This document shows, one piece after another, positions 51,254 to 60,164 of a stretch of DNA of 64,000 bases. This stretch comes from Salinibacillus aidingensis. GTDB lineage: Bacteria; Bacillota; Bacilli; Bacillales; Alkalibacillaceae. The stretch spans positions 62,001 to 126,000 of the forward strand of contig NZ_BAAADO010000004.1 of assembly GCF_039522525.1 (NCBI RefSeq). The letters are read 5' to 3'. Both the position numbers and the translations under genes were made by a program. The notes under the pieces were generated by a model that saw nothing but the letters and a program-made list of their open reading frames with translations, was not told the origin of the DNA and did no database searches. Positions within the stretch are counted from its first letter, which is position 1, and every line of letters starts with the position of its first letter.

Positions 51254-51365
51254 TTCGTCCACTCCTTTTCTTATATATTGAATCACTCAGTATGTAAGAA
51301 TATGAAAGTTGCTATCATTAATATAGCCATTATCAGACCAGATAAAACATCCTGGAACCCAATTG

Positions 51366-51433
51366 GCGTGATAAGTCAACTAACCATCTGTGGGAGATGG
51401 AGAAAATCCCCACTGATGGTAGTTTCACTTTAT
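51366..51433 (+). repeat. Foldable element, copy D (left arm deleted)
   Basis: GGCGTGATAAGTCAACTAAC leads into CATCTGTGGGAGATGG and CCCCACTGATGG, ending TAGTTTCACTTTAT. The first double stem is missing. Confidence 0.6.
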
Positions 51434-51493
51434 GTATAATTCTATTTGAAATACTTGGGATAAGATATATAATAGGGGCACAAGGTGGTGCAT

Positions 51494-51934
51494 ATGAAAA
51501 CATTTAAATTGATTTCTTTAGATGTTTTAGAAAAGCAGGGCGACGAACTTAAAAACATGCCTATAGATTTAACGGACGGATTAATCATTAATCGTGAAGA
51601 TGAAGATAACCATTGGCTGGTCGAGGCGTACATGGATGACTCTTATAAAGATTATTTTCAGCAAATGCAGGACGAAAACAGGGAATATGTCCTGCAGGTA
51701 AAAATCTCCAAGGAATCCAATGAGCCTGCAACGATGATGGTGAAATTGGTTGGGTTGAATCAAATCGGTTCGTCTATGAATGTCCTGTTTTTAGGAACAT
51801 TATTAAATCGAAAACAGGAAAAGGTGGAGGAAATGCTTCAGGCATTAATCCAGGAAGGCTATCAAGGTACAGAGCTGCTGGAGAAGTTTAAGGAAAAAAG
51901 CAAACTGTTCGACATTTCTTCTTCCTCTAAATAA
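51494..51934 (+). CDS. ywpF: YwpF-like protein
   Basis: A 146-residue protein whose start MKTFKLISLDVLEKQG and internal LTDGLIINREDEDNHWLVEAY match B. subtilis YwpF as I recall it. Function unknown. ATG 51494 is preferred over two tandem GTGs at 51485 because of the MKTFKL family start; the ribosome site is the CAAGGTGG just upstream. Terminator follows. Confidence 0.75.
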   Translation: MKTFKLISLDVLEKQGDELKNMPIDLTDGLIINREDEDNHWLVEAYMDDSYKDYFQQMQDENREYVLQVKISKESNEPATMMVKLVGLNQIGSSMNVLFLGTLLNRKQEKVEEMLQALIQEGYQGTELLEKFKEKSKLFDISSSSK

Positions 51935-51974
51935 AAATCACCCCGCTTTTATGGAGTGGGGTCATTTTTTTAAC
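51934..51974 (+). terminator. Terminator of ywpF
   Basis: AATCACCCCGCT and AGTGGGGTCATT (one mismatch) pair, followed by TTTTTT. Confidence 0.7.
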
Positions 51975-52068
51975 GTTCGTGAATAAAAAACTTGTCAAAA
52001 TCGGTTGATAAACGGAAAAAATCTTGTCATGATAAGAAGGATTTTGGTGTATAAAGGGAGAAAGTGTT

Positions 52069-53433
52069 ATGAGAAGTAAAAACAAATTTTCAGAATGGTT
52101 AAACCAGCGCTCGCCGGTGCAACTGATCATTATTTTTTATATCATTGCGGTAACCGTATCCTGTTTATTATTGGCCATGCCTGTTGCCCACAAAGATGGG
52201 GTCGATTTAACCTTTATGGAGGTCCTTTTCACATCCGTCAGTGCTGTAAGTGTAACAGGATTATCTGTGGTTTCCATAGTGGATAGTTTTAACCAGCTGG
52301 GCATCGTCCTGTTAGCGGTTGTTCTTCAATTTGGCGGAGTCGGGGTTATGACCCTGGGTACATTTATATGGCTTGTCGTTGGTAAGAAAATAGGTTTGAA
52401 AGAGCGCCGGCTGATTATGGCCGACCAGAACCAATATTCCTTTAATGGAATCGTCAAGCTGATGAAAGGTGTCTTCAAGCTTATATTATGGATCGAGCTT
52501 GTTGGCTTTCTTATCCTTGGTACGTATTACTTAACGTATTTTTCAAGCTGGAAGGAGGCTTATTTTCACGGATTCTTTGCCTCTATAAGTGCTACAACCA
52601 ATGGGGGATTTGATATTACAGGTCAATCTCTCACGCCGTTCAAAGATGATTATTTTGTGCAGATAATCCACATTGCCCTTATTATATTTGGATCTATTGG
52701 CTTTCCGGTATTAGTTGAGGTGAAGGATTATTTATTCGCTTCCCAAGAGGAAAGAAAGTTTATGCGTTTTTCCTTATTTACAAAGGTTACATCCATAACA
52801 TACCTTGGATTATTGATATTTGGGTTTATCATCATGATTGTACTTGAATGGAATCACTTCTATGCTGATAAGTCCTGGCATGAAATGATTTTTTACAGTT
52901 TATTTCAATCGACTACGAGCAGAAGTGGCGGTCTTGCTACCTTTGATATGAGCCTTCTGACCGAACAAACGCAATTAGTCACATCTGTGCTGATGTTTAT
53001 CGGGGCTTCTCCAAGCAGTGTGGGGGGAGGTATACGAACAACCACATTTGCTTTAGTTATTATTTTTATTTTGACCTTTGCCAGAGGAAAGAGCAAGGTT
53101 TCGGTATTTAAAAGGGAGATTTTTGAAGAAGACCTGTACAAAGCAGTAGTTGTTGTGCTAATGGCGGTTGGTCTCTGTATCACTGCTATTGTATTGCTAA
53201 CGATTTTTGAGGATTCTTCACTGATAGCGATTATTTTTGAGGTTTGTTCAGCATTCGGTACAACCGGACTTTCGATGGGCGTCACAGCTGAACTCACAAA
53301 CATTAGCAAAGTCATCTTAATGGTACTGATGTTTATTGGAAGAATCGGAATTTTAACCTTGCTCTTTTCATTTAATGATGTAACAAAGAAAGGCGAATTC
53401 CATTATCCAAAAGAAAAAATTATCATCGGCTAG
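52069..53433 (+). CDS. ktrB: KtrB/TrkH-type potassium transporter subunit
   Basis: A 454-residue membrane protein that forms the ion-conducting part of a Ktr potassium uptake system with a cytoplasmic KtrA. The four pore loops with their selectivity-filter Gly are visible: SAVSVTGLSVV, SISATTNGGFDITG, STTSRSGGLATFD and CSAFGTTGLSMGV. The length suits KtrB or KtrD. No KtrA-like gene is adjacent, as is also true of ktrD in B. subtilis. Ends with a 27-base gap to the GGDEF/EAL gene. Confidence 0.92.
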   Translation: MRSKNKFSEWLNQRSPVQLIIIFYIIAVTVSCLLLAMPVAHKDGVDLTFMEVLFTSVSAVSVTGLSVVSIVDSFNQLGIVLLAVVLQFGGVGVMTLGTFIWLVVGKKIGLKERRLIMADQNQYSFNGIVKLMKGVFKLILWIELVGFLILGTYYLTYFSSWKEAYFHGFFASISATTNGGFDITGQSLTPFKDDYFVQIIHIALIIFGSIGFPVLVEVKDYLFASQEERKFMRFSLFTKVTSITYLGLLIFGFIIMIVLEWNHFYADKSWHEMIFYSLFQSTTSRSGGLATFDMSLLTEQTQLVTSVLMFIGASPSSVGGGIRTTTFALVIIFILTFARGKSKVSVFKREIFEEDLYKAVVVVLMAVGLCITAIVLLTIFEDSSLIAIIFEVCSAFGTTGLSMGVTAELTNISKVILMVLMFIGRIGILTLLFSFNDVTKKGEFHYPKEKIIIG

Positions 53434-53460
53434 GAAGTCAGACTTTTAGGAGGAATTACC

Positions 53461-55425
53461 TTGGGGAAAGGATCTCAGCATACAGAACTCATGACACCAG
53501 CCCGGATGCTGGAACAATTGAATGATGCGATTGTCATTTTACATGCGGAAGGGCAGGTTCTGTTTGCCAATCAAGCAGCACATATCTTGCTGGGTGAAGA
53601 AGACCTGACGGGACAATCCATAGAGCTGTTCCTTGAGCATGGAACTGTGATGCAAAAGGAAAGAGAACCGATTTTACTTGAATTAAACTCCGCAGATCAG
53701 ACGCTGGTTCAAATTCGAACTTGGAAGCTTAACGATGGTCATATCTGTTTGTTTATCCATCCTGTTCGTTTCAATGATCAAAAAGAAAACCAGATGTATG
53801 CACTGAAATATCGGATGAATCAGTCACATGAAGGGATGGTTTTGCATCAAGCCGGTCAGATTATAGATTGTGATGATTCACTGGCCAAAATTTTTGGCTA
53901 TAAGAAGTCAGAATTAATCCGTGCATCTATTGATGAATTTATCGATTCCTCTTATTTTCATACGCTTAAAGAGAATATGAAACAGGATCATGATAAGCCT
54001 TATTTACTAAAAGGATACAAAAAGACGGGGGAGCCTCTGTACATTGACGTATTACCGCAGCCATATCCCGACAAGGATGGGGACTTGCGCATTGCTGTCA
54101 TTCGGGATGTCACCGAACGTGTACATAATGAAAAGCAGATCCAGTTTATGGCTTATTATGATGAGCTGACAGACTTGCCGAACCGAAATTATTTTGTAAA
54201 GACATTGGAAGAAGCCATTGCTGAATGTCGAAAGGATAACGGTCAGATCGCAGTTCATTTTGTGGATATTGATTATTTTAAACAAATTAATGATACGTTA
54301 GGCTATCAGTTTGGCGATGCTTTGCTGCAGGCATGCTCCGATCGCTTAAAGCAGCTGCTGGATGGGAAGAATTTCATTGCCCGTATGAGTGGAGATGAAT
54401 TTTTGATCCTGCAGCGTGATATTCAGAACAAAGATGAGGCGGAAGCATTTGCGGAAAAGGTGATTCGGGCTTTTCAAATCCCAATAGATGTTCAGGATTT
54501 TGAAATTTTTACGACGGTAAGTATCGGAATCAGTCTATTTCCGGAAAATGGAAAACATCCAAATGAGTTAATTAAACAGGCAGACTCTGCGATGTATGTG
54601 ATTAAGGAGAATCAGCGGAATCATTATAAAATATTTGAATCATCGATCACAGAAGATTTTAAAGAGATGCTTACCATTGAAAATGAGTTAAGAAGAGCCA
54701 TTAAACAAAAGCAATTTGAGGTTCATTATCAGCCACAGGTGGATATTTCAAATAATCAGGTCATCGGCTTTGAAGCCCTTCTTCGCTGGAAGCATCCATC
54801 CAGAGGCTATATATCACCGGGAATGTTTATACCACTGGCTGAGAAAACCGGACTTATTATTGAAATTGGAGATTGGGTGCTGCGGGAAGCCTGCCGTCAA
54901 AACCGGAAATGGCATGAAAAAGGCTATGGCCCGACAAAAGTCAGTGTGAACTTATCCGTAAAGCAGTTCCTGCAAAAAGATTTGGTGAAGAAGGTCCGGG
55001 ACATCTTACAGGAGTCAAAGCTCGATGCGAAATATTTAGAGCTGGAAATAACCGAAAGTATGGCGATGTCCAATGAAGCTTATATTATGGATACGCTTAA
55101 GGGTTTGAGAGAGCTCGGAGTAAATGTCTCCATTGATGATTTTGGAACCGGGTATTCCTCAATGAAATATTTGAGTCAGTTCCCTTTGAGTAAGCTGAAG
55201 ATTGATCAGCTATTTATCAGGGGAGAACAAAAGCAGAATCAGGCGATCGTGAAGTCGATTATTCATCTGTCGCACTCCCTGGATATGAAAGTGATTGCAG
55301 AAGGTGTGGAAACCAAGGAACAGCTCGAATTCCTTAAAGGTGAAAAATGTGATGAAATTCAGGGCTTTTATTTTAGTAAGCCTGTAGCTCCAGGAAAAGC
55401 TGAGCGATTTTTTTCGTATAGTTAG
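53461..55425 (+). CDS. PAS-PAS-GGDEF-EAL cyclic-di-GMP protein
   Basis: A 654-residue cytoplasmic sensor. Two PAS-like domains (about 15-115 and 120-225) precede a GGDEF domain (about 230-385) and an EAL domain (about 400-650). The GGDEF signature is SGDEF, so the first Gly is changed and diguanylate cyclase activity is uncertain. The EAL domain looks active: FEALLRW, ELEITES, DDFGTGYSS and KVIAEGVET are intact, so net phosphodiesterase activity is likely. TTG 53461 follows AGGAGG. It may share a transcript with ktrB. Confidence 0.9.
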   Translation: MGKGSQHTELMTPARMLEQLNDAIVILHAEGQVLFANQAAHILLGEEDLTGQSIELFLEHGTVMQKEREPILLELNSADQTLVQIRTWKLNDGHICLFIHPVRFNDQKENQMYALKYRMNQSHEGMVLHQAGQIIDCDDSLAKIFGYKKSELIRASIDEFIDSSYFHTLKENMKQDHDKPYLLKGYKKTGEPLYIDVLPQPYPDKDGDLRIAVIRDVTERVHNEKQIQFMAYYDELTDLPNRNYFVKTLEEAIAECRKDNGQIAVHFVDIDYFKQINDTLGYQFGDALLQACSDRLKQLLDGKNFIARMSGDEFLILQRDIQNKDEAEAFAEKVIRAFQIPIDVQDFEIFTTVSIGISLFPENGKHPNELIKQADSAMYVIKENQRNHYKIFESSITEDFKEMLTIENELRRAIKQKQFEVHYQPQVDISNNQVIGFEALLRWKHPSRGYISPGMFIPLAEKTGLIIEIGDWVLREACRQNRKWHEKGYGPTKVSVNLSVKQFLQKDLVKKVRDILQESKLDAKYLELEITESMAMSNEAYIMDTLKGLRELGVNVSIDDFGTGYSSMKYLSQFPLSKLKIDQLFIRGEQKQNQAIVKSIIHLSHSLDMKVIAEGVETKEQLEFLKGEKCDEIQGFYFSKPVAPGKAERFFSYS

Positions 55426-55454
55426 ATGAATCATTTTTCCAAGGTTCATGGTTC

Positions 55455-55499
55455 GTAAAAAGGAGGAAGCCTCTATTTCAGAGGTTTCCTCCTTTTTTA
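55455..55499. terminator. Bidirectional terminator
   Basis: AAAAAGGAGGAAGCCTCT and AGAGGTTTCCTCCTTTTT pair almost perfectly between convergent genes. Confidence 0.88.
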
Positions 55500-56387
55500 C
55501 TTCTCATGTCCTTTGATACCAATTAAAATCTCCAGATCAACTGTAATGGAAGATAAGGAGTGCTTGTCCAGTACCGCTTGAATGTCCGTTTCAGATATGG
55601 ACCAGGTAAGGGGTGTCATTTGAATTAAGGATTGCATCGATGACGGATTTAAATCCACGTTGTAGGTCACACGAATTCGATCCTTCAGTTGGAAATGGCG
55701 TGTGAAAAGGTCAACGGTATCATCATTGGAATACGAAGCCCGGTCGGTATCCTTGAAAAAGGCATCTCTCAATTCCGTTAAATAATTCTGTTGAGGCACG
55801 ACTTTCAGGACATACCCGCCATTTTTTAACAGCCTGGAAAATTCACCATAATTAGAAGGGGAGAGAATGTTTAAGAGAAGCTGGAAGGACTGATCCCGAA
55901 AAGGAGAGTGAGCAAGGTCAGCAACCGCCCAAATCGTCTCTGGATAGTTTTTGGCAGCAGTCATGATTCCCTCTTTTGACAGGTCAATACCAACTCCCGT
56001 TACCCCGTTTGTAAATGTGTTGTGCAGTTTTTCGGTAATCCTGGCAAGATGTGAGCCTTCACCACAGCCAGTATCCAGTATGGTAAGGGCATCCTGTCTG
56101 GAAACGGTGTTCTGTATCCACGCGTCTATTTTTTCGAGCAGGGGCTCAAACAGCTGCTGCTCGACCATTAATTCTCTCCGGGCCTCAAATAACTCTTTGG
56201 TATATTTCGTTTTGGATGGCCGGGTAGTAAGGTTTATATAGCCTTTTTTGGTAAAGTCAAATGTATGACCTTTCTGACATATAAAGCTTTTCGATTCATG
56301 TACCTCCATGAATGATTGGCAAATAGGGCAATGAAATAGGGATTGGTGCTGTTGAACCTGCCGTGCACTTTTGATTCTCTTATTCAT
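55497..56387 (-). CDS. rlmA: RlmA-type 23S rRNA (guanine-N1) methyltransferase
   Basis: A 296-residue enzyme of the RlmA family that methylates a guanine in 23S rRNA hairpin 35 (G745 or G748 depending on subclass). The N-terminal zinc finger is CPICQSFMEVHESKSFICQKGHTFD (about 20-44), followed by KKGYINL and the SAM motif ILDTGCGEGSHLARI. The later LLNILSPSNYGEFSRLLKNGGYVLKV block is also typical. Gram-positive members (TlrB subgroup) modify G748; which one applies cannot be told here. Confidence 0.9.
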   Translation of the reverse strand: MNKRIKSARQVQQHQSLFHCPICQSFMEVHESKSFICQKGHTFDFTKKGYINLTTRPSKTKYTKELFEARRELMVEQQLFEPLLEKIDAWIQNTVSRQDALTILDTGCGEGSHLARITEKLHNTFTNGVTGVGIDLSKEGIMTAAKNYPETIWAVADLAHSPFRDQSFQLLLNILSPSNYGEFSRLLKNGGYVLKVVPQQNYLTELRDAFFKDTDRASYSNDDTVDLFTRHFQLKDRIRVTYNVDLNPSSMQSLIQMTPLTWSISETDIQAVLDKHSLSSITVDLEILIGIKGHEK

Positions 56388-56407
56388 AGGAATACGCTTC
56401 CTCCTTT

Positions 56408-56450
56408 GTTCTAAAAAAATCCCCTATACGTGGAAATGGTATAGAGGATG
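56408..56450 (-). terminator. Terminator of the HtrA-like gene
   Basis: On the minus strand CCTCTATACC and CGTATAGGGG pair (G-T allowed) and are followed by ATTTTTTT. Confidence 0.65.
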
Positions 56451-56455
56451 ACAGG

Positions 56456-57667
56456 TCAGGATTGTGATGAGTCTTCCTGCTTTCCATCATTGGCAGGGGT
56501 TGGTTCTTTCTTTGTCGTCGAGAGAGATGTCTGATTTTTTTCCAGGATCTTTAACTGGTCATTTTCGTAACCAACGATAAATGTCGTTTCATAATGCTCA
56601 GTAATTTGAACCTGATTTTTATTTCTGGAAACATGATCAGCGTTTAACGTTATTTTGACTTTCTGATTGGATTGCAATTCAGTATTGAGATTATTGATCG
56701 TTAAATCATGTATATGCACATATTCGTTTCGAAAATCCTGATAGCTTTTCTGTCTTTGCCGCTCGATTCCCAGCAGTTTATAAGCATTTAAGTAATCCCG
56801 CATTTCAACGTTCTCATAAAAATAATTTACAATATAGGTTGCATCCTGAATCAGTTGCTCCTCATTGACTGTATCCTTTGTTTTCAGAGCTCCATCAAAG
56901 CTTAGTTCCTCATCATCCGCCTGGTCTGACCACATATTCACCCGGTCTACTACCTGACCGATAGGAAGACTGAAGCCAATTTGTCCCTCATTGGAACCTG
57001 CTGAATTAATCGCAATAATTTTCCCTGACGGACGGTGGATGAGAGGCCCGCCGCTGTTTCCATTCGTAATAGGAGCAGAAATTTGATATAAACCTTCATA
57101 ATTATACTGATCATCTACATTAAAAGTCCGATTTTTGCCGGAGATAATTCCTGTTGTAACCGTGTTTTGAAAGCCTAATGGACTCCCGACGGCAATAATT
57201 TCATCGCCAATCTCAGCTTCATAGTCCGGATTTAACGATAACGTTTTTCGGTCCACCAGCTGGGGAACACGCAGAACAGCAATATCCTTTTTCGTTCCCA
57301 GTCCGATAACGGCTGCCGGATACGTACGGGCATCAGAGGTTTTCACATAGACAGAGTCTGCATTTGCTACAACATGAGCGTTTGTCATGATGTCTCCTTT
57401 ATTGTTATAGATAAAACCAGAACCAATGTTTTTTCCTGATTCACTTTCTGCCTCAATTTGGACAACGGATTTTTGTGCTTCGTGAATAATCGTTTTCAGC
57501 GTCGTTTCATTCTCCTGATCATCCGCACGGACCAGACTGGCAATGCTGTTATCGACATCAATGGCTTTCTTGCTCCAATTCTGATAGTAAAGGACCATCG
57601 TTAAAATGAGACAAATAGTCATGATAACGGTTATAACAACAGGCCAGAATAAGCGATTCTTTATCAT
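56456..57667 (-). CDS. HtrA/DegP-like membrane-anchored serine protease without PDZ
   Basis: A 403-residue protein with an N-terminal anchor (about 6-27) and a trypsin-like domain (about 60-245). The catalytic triad is in TNAHVVANA (His), KDIAVLRV (Asp) and TNGNSGGPLI (Ser). No PDZ domain follows; instead an unrecognised C-terminal domain (about 270-375) and a low-complexity tail appear. ATG 57667 follows GAGGAGTGACC. It begins 15 bases after the zinc-ribbon gene, so the two form an operon for an envelope stress or quality-control task (inference). Confidence 0.88.
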   Translation of the reverse strand: MIKNRLFWPVVITVIMTICLILTMVLYYQNWSKKAIDVDNSIASLVRADDQENETTLKTIIHEAQKSVVQIEAESESGKNIGSGFIYNNKGDIMTNAHVVANADSVYVKTSDARTYPAAVIGLGTKKDIAVLRVPQLVDRKTLSLNPDYEAEIGDEIIAVGSPLGFQNTVTTGIISGKNRTFNVDDQYNYEGLYQISAPITNGNSGGPLIHRPSGKIIAINSAGSNEGQIGFSLPIGQVVDRVNMWSDQADDEELSFDGALKTKDTVNEEQLIQDATYIVNYFYENVEMRDYLNAYKLLGIERQRQKSYQDFRNEYVHIHDLTINNLNTELQSNQKVKITLNADHVSRNKNQVQITEHYETTFIVGYENDQLKILEKNQTSLSTTKKEPTPANDGKQEDSSQS

Positions 57668-57682
57668 TAAGGTCACTCCTCA

Positions 57683-58840
57683 TTACGGTGAGTCAAGAAA
57701 CCATTTGACTTGGTCTACTTCCGCTTTTAGTTCTTTATCCATTTCATAATGGGTAAATTCAAAATTTCCCTCTTCTTCAGGGTAGAGGGTATCAGGGTAA
57801 ATATATACTTCATTGGTTTCAACGATTTCACCATTTTTGTCCAGCAGATTATAGGAAACAGAAACAGAGTAAATCGGGACCGTGGCGACGCTTTTTAAAG
57901 TACCTGAGACGATTAAATCGCCAAAGTCATCCTTCTTAGCTTCAATGGAAACCATCTCAATGGCATCATTTTTATTGAGCTTATACTCCTGCTCAGCTGC
58001 ATTTATGGCCTGTTCAATCCGTTTCTGCTGCTCGGTTTCAAAGGCAACCTTTTCTTTTTCAATGGTCGTCTTCAGGCTTTGCAGCTTTTCACTTTCCGGA
58101 GCGTATCTCAGTCCATCCTCTATAATCGCCATCGCATCTGTAAAATGATTGGATTTTAAGCTTTCATTGGCTTTGGAATACGTATAATTCACCAGTCTTG
58201 TACGAATTTTCTTCGTTATGTTTCTTGCTTTATCGGTTTGTATACCTTCTGCCTCCCAAAGAAGCAATTTTAACTCTTCTACGGAAGGCTCCTGACTTAA
58301 TCTTTCTGTTACCTCAGCAGTCTTGATTTCATTTCGTGTCTTAACGAGCTGATCCAGTAATTTATCCACTACTTCGCCATTATAGTTCTGCAGGTCTTCT
58401 TCCGCCTGTTTTGTAATTTTAATGGCCTGCTGAAAGGCATTTTCATCTTGTAGATTCTTTGCTGAGTTCAATTGCTGCTGAATAGACATCGCGATATCCA
58501 TAAACTGGGCATTTTGTACAGCTGCAGGAAACTCAGACTTATATTGCTGTGCTTCTTTATACAGTTTTTTTGCCTGCTGAAAATTTCCATCCACTGCAAC
58601 TTTGTCCGCCTGTTTATAGGTTTCCAGGGCTTGATTTTCCTGAGATGATAGAAAAAAATAATAGCCTATAAATACGAGGATCGCAAGGAATAGTGCGCCA
58701 ATGGGTAAAAACCACCATTTATTAAAACCTTGATTTTTCGGCATTCTCTCAGCTAAATCGGTAGGCATTTCTTTTCCACAGTTAATACAATACTCTTCTC
58801 CCTGTTTTACCTCTGTTCCGCAAAACGGGCAATGGGCCAT
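57683..58840 (-). CDS. Zinc-ribbon membrane protein with FxLYD-like domain
   Basis: A 385-residue protein. It starts with a zinc ribbon, CPFCG and CINCG (about 4-24), has one membrane helix (about 47-66), then a helical TPR-like or coiled-coil region (about 70-280), and ends in an FxLYD-type beta-domain (about 285-380, DLIVSGTLKSVATVPIYSVSVSY). Function unknown. ATG 58840 follows AGGTGATTTCG; an in-frame start at 58849 overlaps that site. It is first in an operon with the HtrA-like protease. Confidence 0.8.
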   Translation of the reverse strand: MAHCPFCGTEVKQGEEYCINCGKEMPTDLAERMPKNQGFNKWWFLPIGALFLAILVFIGYYFFLSSQENQALETYKQADKVAVDGNFQQAKKLYKEAQQYKSEFPAAVQNAQFMDIAMSIQQQLNSAKNLQDENAFQQAIKITKQAEEDLQNYNGEVVDKLLDQLVKTRNEIKTAEVTERLSQEPSVEELKLLLWEAEGIQTDKARNITKKIRTRLVNYTYSKANESLKSNHFTDAMAIIEDGLRYAPESEKLQSLKTTIEKEKVAFETEQQKRIEQAINAAEQEYKLNKNDAIEMVSIEAKKDDFGDLIVSGTLKSVATVPIYSVSVSYNLLDKNGEIVETNEVYIYPDTLYPEEEGNFEFTHYEMDKELKAEVDQVKWFLDSP

Positions 58841-59045
58841 CGAAATCACCTGCTTAAGCTTCTATTAATAATGTAAGTCAAATAAATTTTAACATAGAAT
58901 TTAAAAATTGAGGCTTAAAAGTACGTTTTTTTTGTTAAAATAAAAATGGTAGAATTGACATATATACCTTGTATTTTCCAGTACATTTGTGTGAAAAGAC
59001 TAATTATCTTTTGGAAAATTGTACTTACAGGAGGTGTGCTTGATT

Positions 59046-59126
59046 ATGCTTGAAACCATTTTGGGTATTGTAGGTGTGGGGATTATTCTTCTTTATATTG
59101 GCTTTTGTATTTTTGATAACGCATAA
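59046..59126 (+). CDS. Single-helix membrane peptide (26 aa)
   Basis: ATG behind a perfect ACAGGAGGTG site. The peptide is one hydrophobic helix (ILGIVGVGIILLYIGFCIF) with short polar ends (MLE and DNA). It is followed by a strong terminator, so it has its own short transcript. Function unknown; too short for routine calling. Confidence 0.65.
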   Translation: MLETILGIVGVGIILLYIGFCIFDNA

Positions 59127-59149
59127 GCTTCATAAAAAGAATGGTTGTT

Positions 59150-59190
59150 CCTGAAACCCTGTCACATTTTGATGTGACAGGGTTTTTTAT
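59150..59190 (+). terminator. Terminator
   Basis: AACCCTGTCACAT and ATGTGACAGGGTT form a 13-base stem followed by TTTTTAT. Confidence 0.9.
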
Positions 59191-59259
59191 GTCCGGGGAA
59201 ATTATAGAACACTTTTCTCTGTCTTCTTTCGATTATAAAAGTGAAAGGAGGTGGGGGAG

Positions 59260-59478
59260 ATGGCTGTTTCACAAATGATTCGTTCACAGTTACAGCTTGT
59301 ATTTGAATCAGGTCCTGACAGCGATGGGGAGATTACCTATAAGAACAAAAACTTTAACAATGTAAAAACCGAAGCAACCGCCGATCAGTTAATGGCTGTG
59401 ACAAACGCGCTGGTGCCTCTGCAGGAGCGTACGTTGTATTCTGTTGAGCGAAATGATTCATCCGTATTGGTTATCTAA
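59260..59478 (+). CDS. DUF1659 protein
   Basis: A 72-residue protein with MAVSQMIRSQLQLVFESG and the DQLMAVTNALVPLQERTLYSVERND end that match DUF1659. ATG 59260 follows AAAGGAGGTGGGGG; an in-frame GTG at 59251 is inside that site. It is first of a conserved trio (DUF1659, DUF2922, YvrJ) found together in many Bacillaceae. Function unknown. Confidence 0.88.
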   Translation: MAVSQMIRSQLQLVFESGPDSDGEITYKNKNFNNVKTEATADQLMAVTNALVPLQERTLYSVERNDSSVLVI

Positions 59479-59513
59479 AAAATGAAAGCAGTGGATAGAA
59501 GGAGGTGGAAAAC

Positions 59514-59729
59514 ATGGCAAAGAAGCTGGAGCTGAAGTTTACAAATGCTGATGGCAAGACGGTGACCTATTCTTTAGATCAGCCGGTGGAACCTGTTGAT
59601 ACAGCCCTCATTAATCAGGCAATGGACGAAATTATTACTCAGAATGCTTTTACTTCTTCAGGTGGGGATCTAATCGAGAAGAAAAGTGCCCGAATCGTCG
59701 AACGCAATGTACAGGAAATTGAATTGTAA
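59514..59729 (+). CDS. DUF2922 protein
   Basis: A 71-residue protein: KKLELKFTNADGKTVTYSLDQPVEPVDTALINQAMDEII and ARIVERNVQEIEL are DUF2922 hallmarks. ATG 59514 follows AAGGAGGTGG. Second member of the trio; function unknown. Confidence 0.88.
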   Translation: MAKKLELKFTNADGKTVTYSLDQPVEPVDTALINQAMDEIITQNAFTSSGGDLIEKKSARIVERNVQEIEL

Positions 59730-59815
59730 GAATGAAAAGGAGCGAGAAGTCGCTCCTTTTTCTGGTAGATGAAAGGATAGAACCATGGAGATTTGAATGA
59801 GGGGGTGAATGGATC

Positions 59816-59953
59816 ATGTTGGAAAGCTGGGCCAATTGGATACCGGAAATCGGTTTTCCTGTTGTGGTTACGTTTTATTTACTGCACCGCATTGAAGGAA
59901 AACTTGATATTCTGATTGAATCCATTACGGCTTTACCCGAAAAAATGAGATAA
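59816..59953 (+). CDS. YvrJ-family membrane peptide (45 aa)
   Basis: ATG with GGGGGTGAATGGATC upstream. WIPEIGFPVVVTFYLLHRIEGKLDIL is the characteristic YvrJ segment: one membrane helix followed by an amphipathic arm that ends in basic residues. Third member of the trio, followed by a terminator. YvrJ proteins are unstudied apart from this association. Confidence 0.85.
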   Translation: MLESWANWIPEIGFPVVVTFYLLHRIEGKLDILIESITALPEKMR

Positions 59954-59954
59954 A

Positions 59955-60002
59955 GCAAACCCCATTGTGAAGAACCACCTCGGTCCACACAATGGGGTTT
60001 GC
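59955..60002 (+). terminator. Terminator of the DUF1659 operon
   Basis: GCAAACCCCATTGTG and CACAATGGGGTTTGC form a 15-base perfect stem with an 18-base loop. Confidence 0.7.
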
Positions 60003-60164
60003 TTATGCTCTCGGGTCTAAGTGGTCATAAGCAGAATACCCTCCATGGCCAAAGTACGGCCACTCCGGAGATTCTGCTTATGCCGTCGGGCCTAAGCGGT
60101 CGCCTCCGCTTTTCTATGTCCAGCTGCGGCTCCCAGGCCTAAGCGGTCGCCTCCGCTTTTCTAT
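60001..60164 (-). repeat. Modular GCGGAGGCG repeat, copy 7
   Basis: Minus-strand orientation: two AGAAAAGCGGAGGCGACCGC starts, one GGGAGCCGCAGCTGGACAT end, and a GGCATAAGCAGAATCTCCGG core. It abuts the stop codon of the signal peptidase gene. Confidence 0.7.

Noticed and set aside
58955..58960. TTGACA as a promoter for the 26-residue peptide
   Set aside because: No acceptable minus-10 box occurs 16-18 bases downstream.
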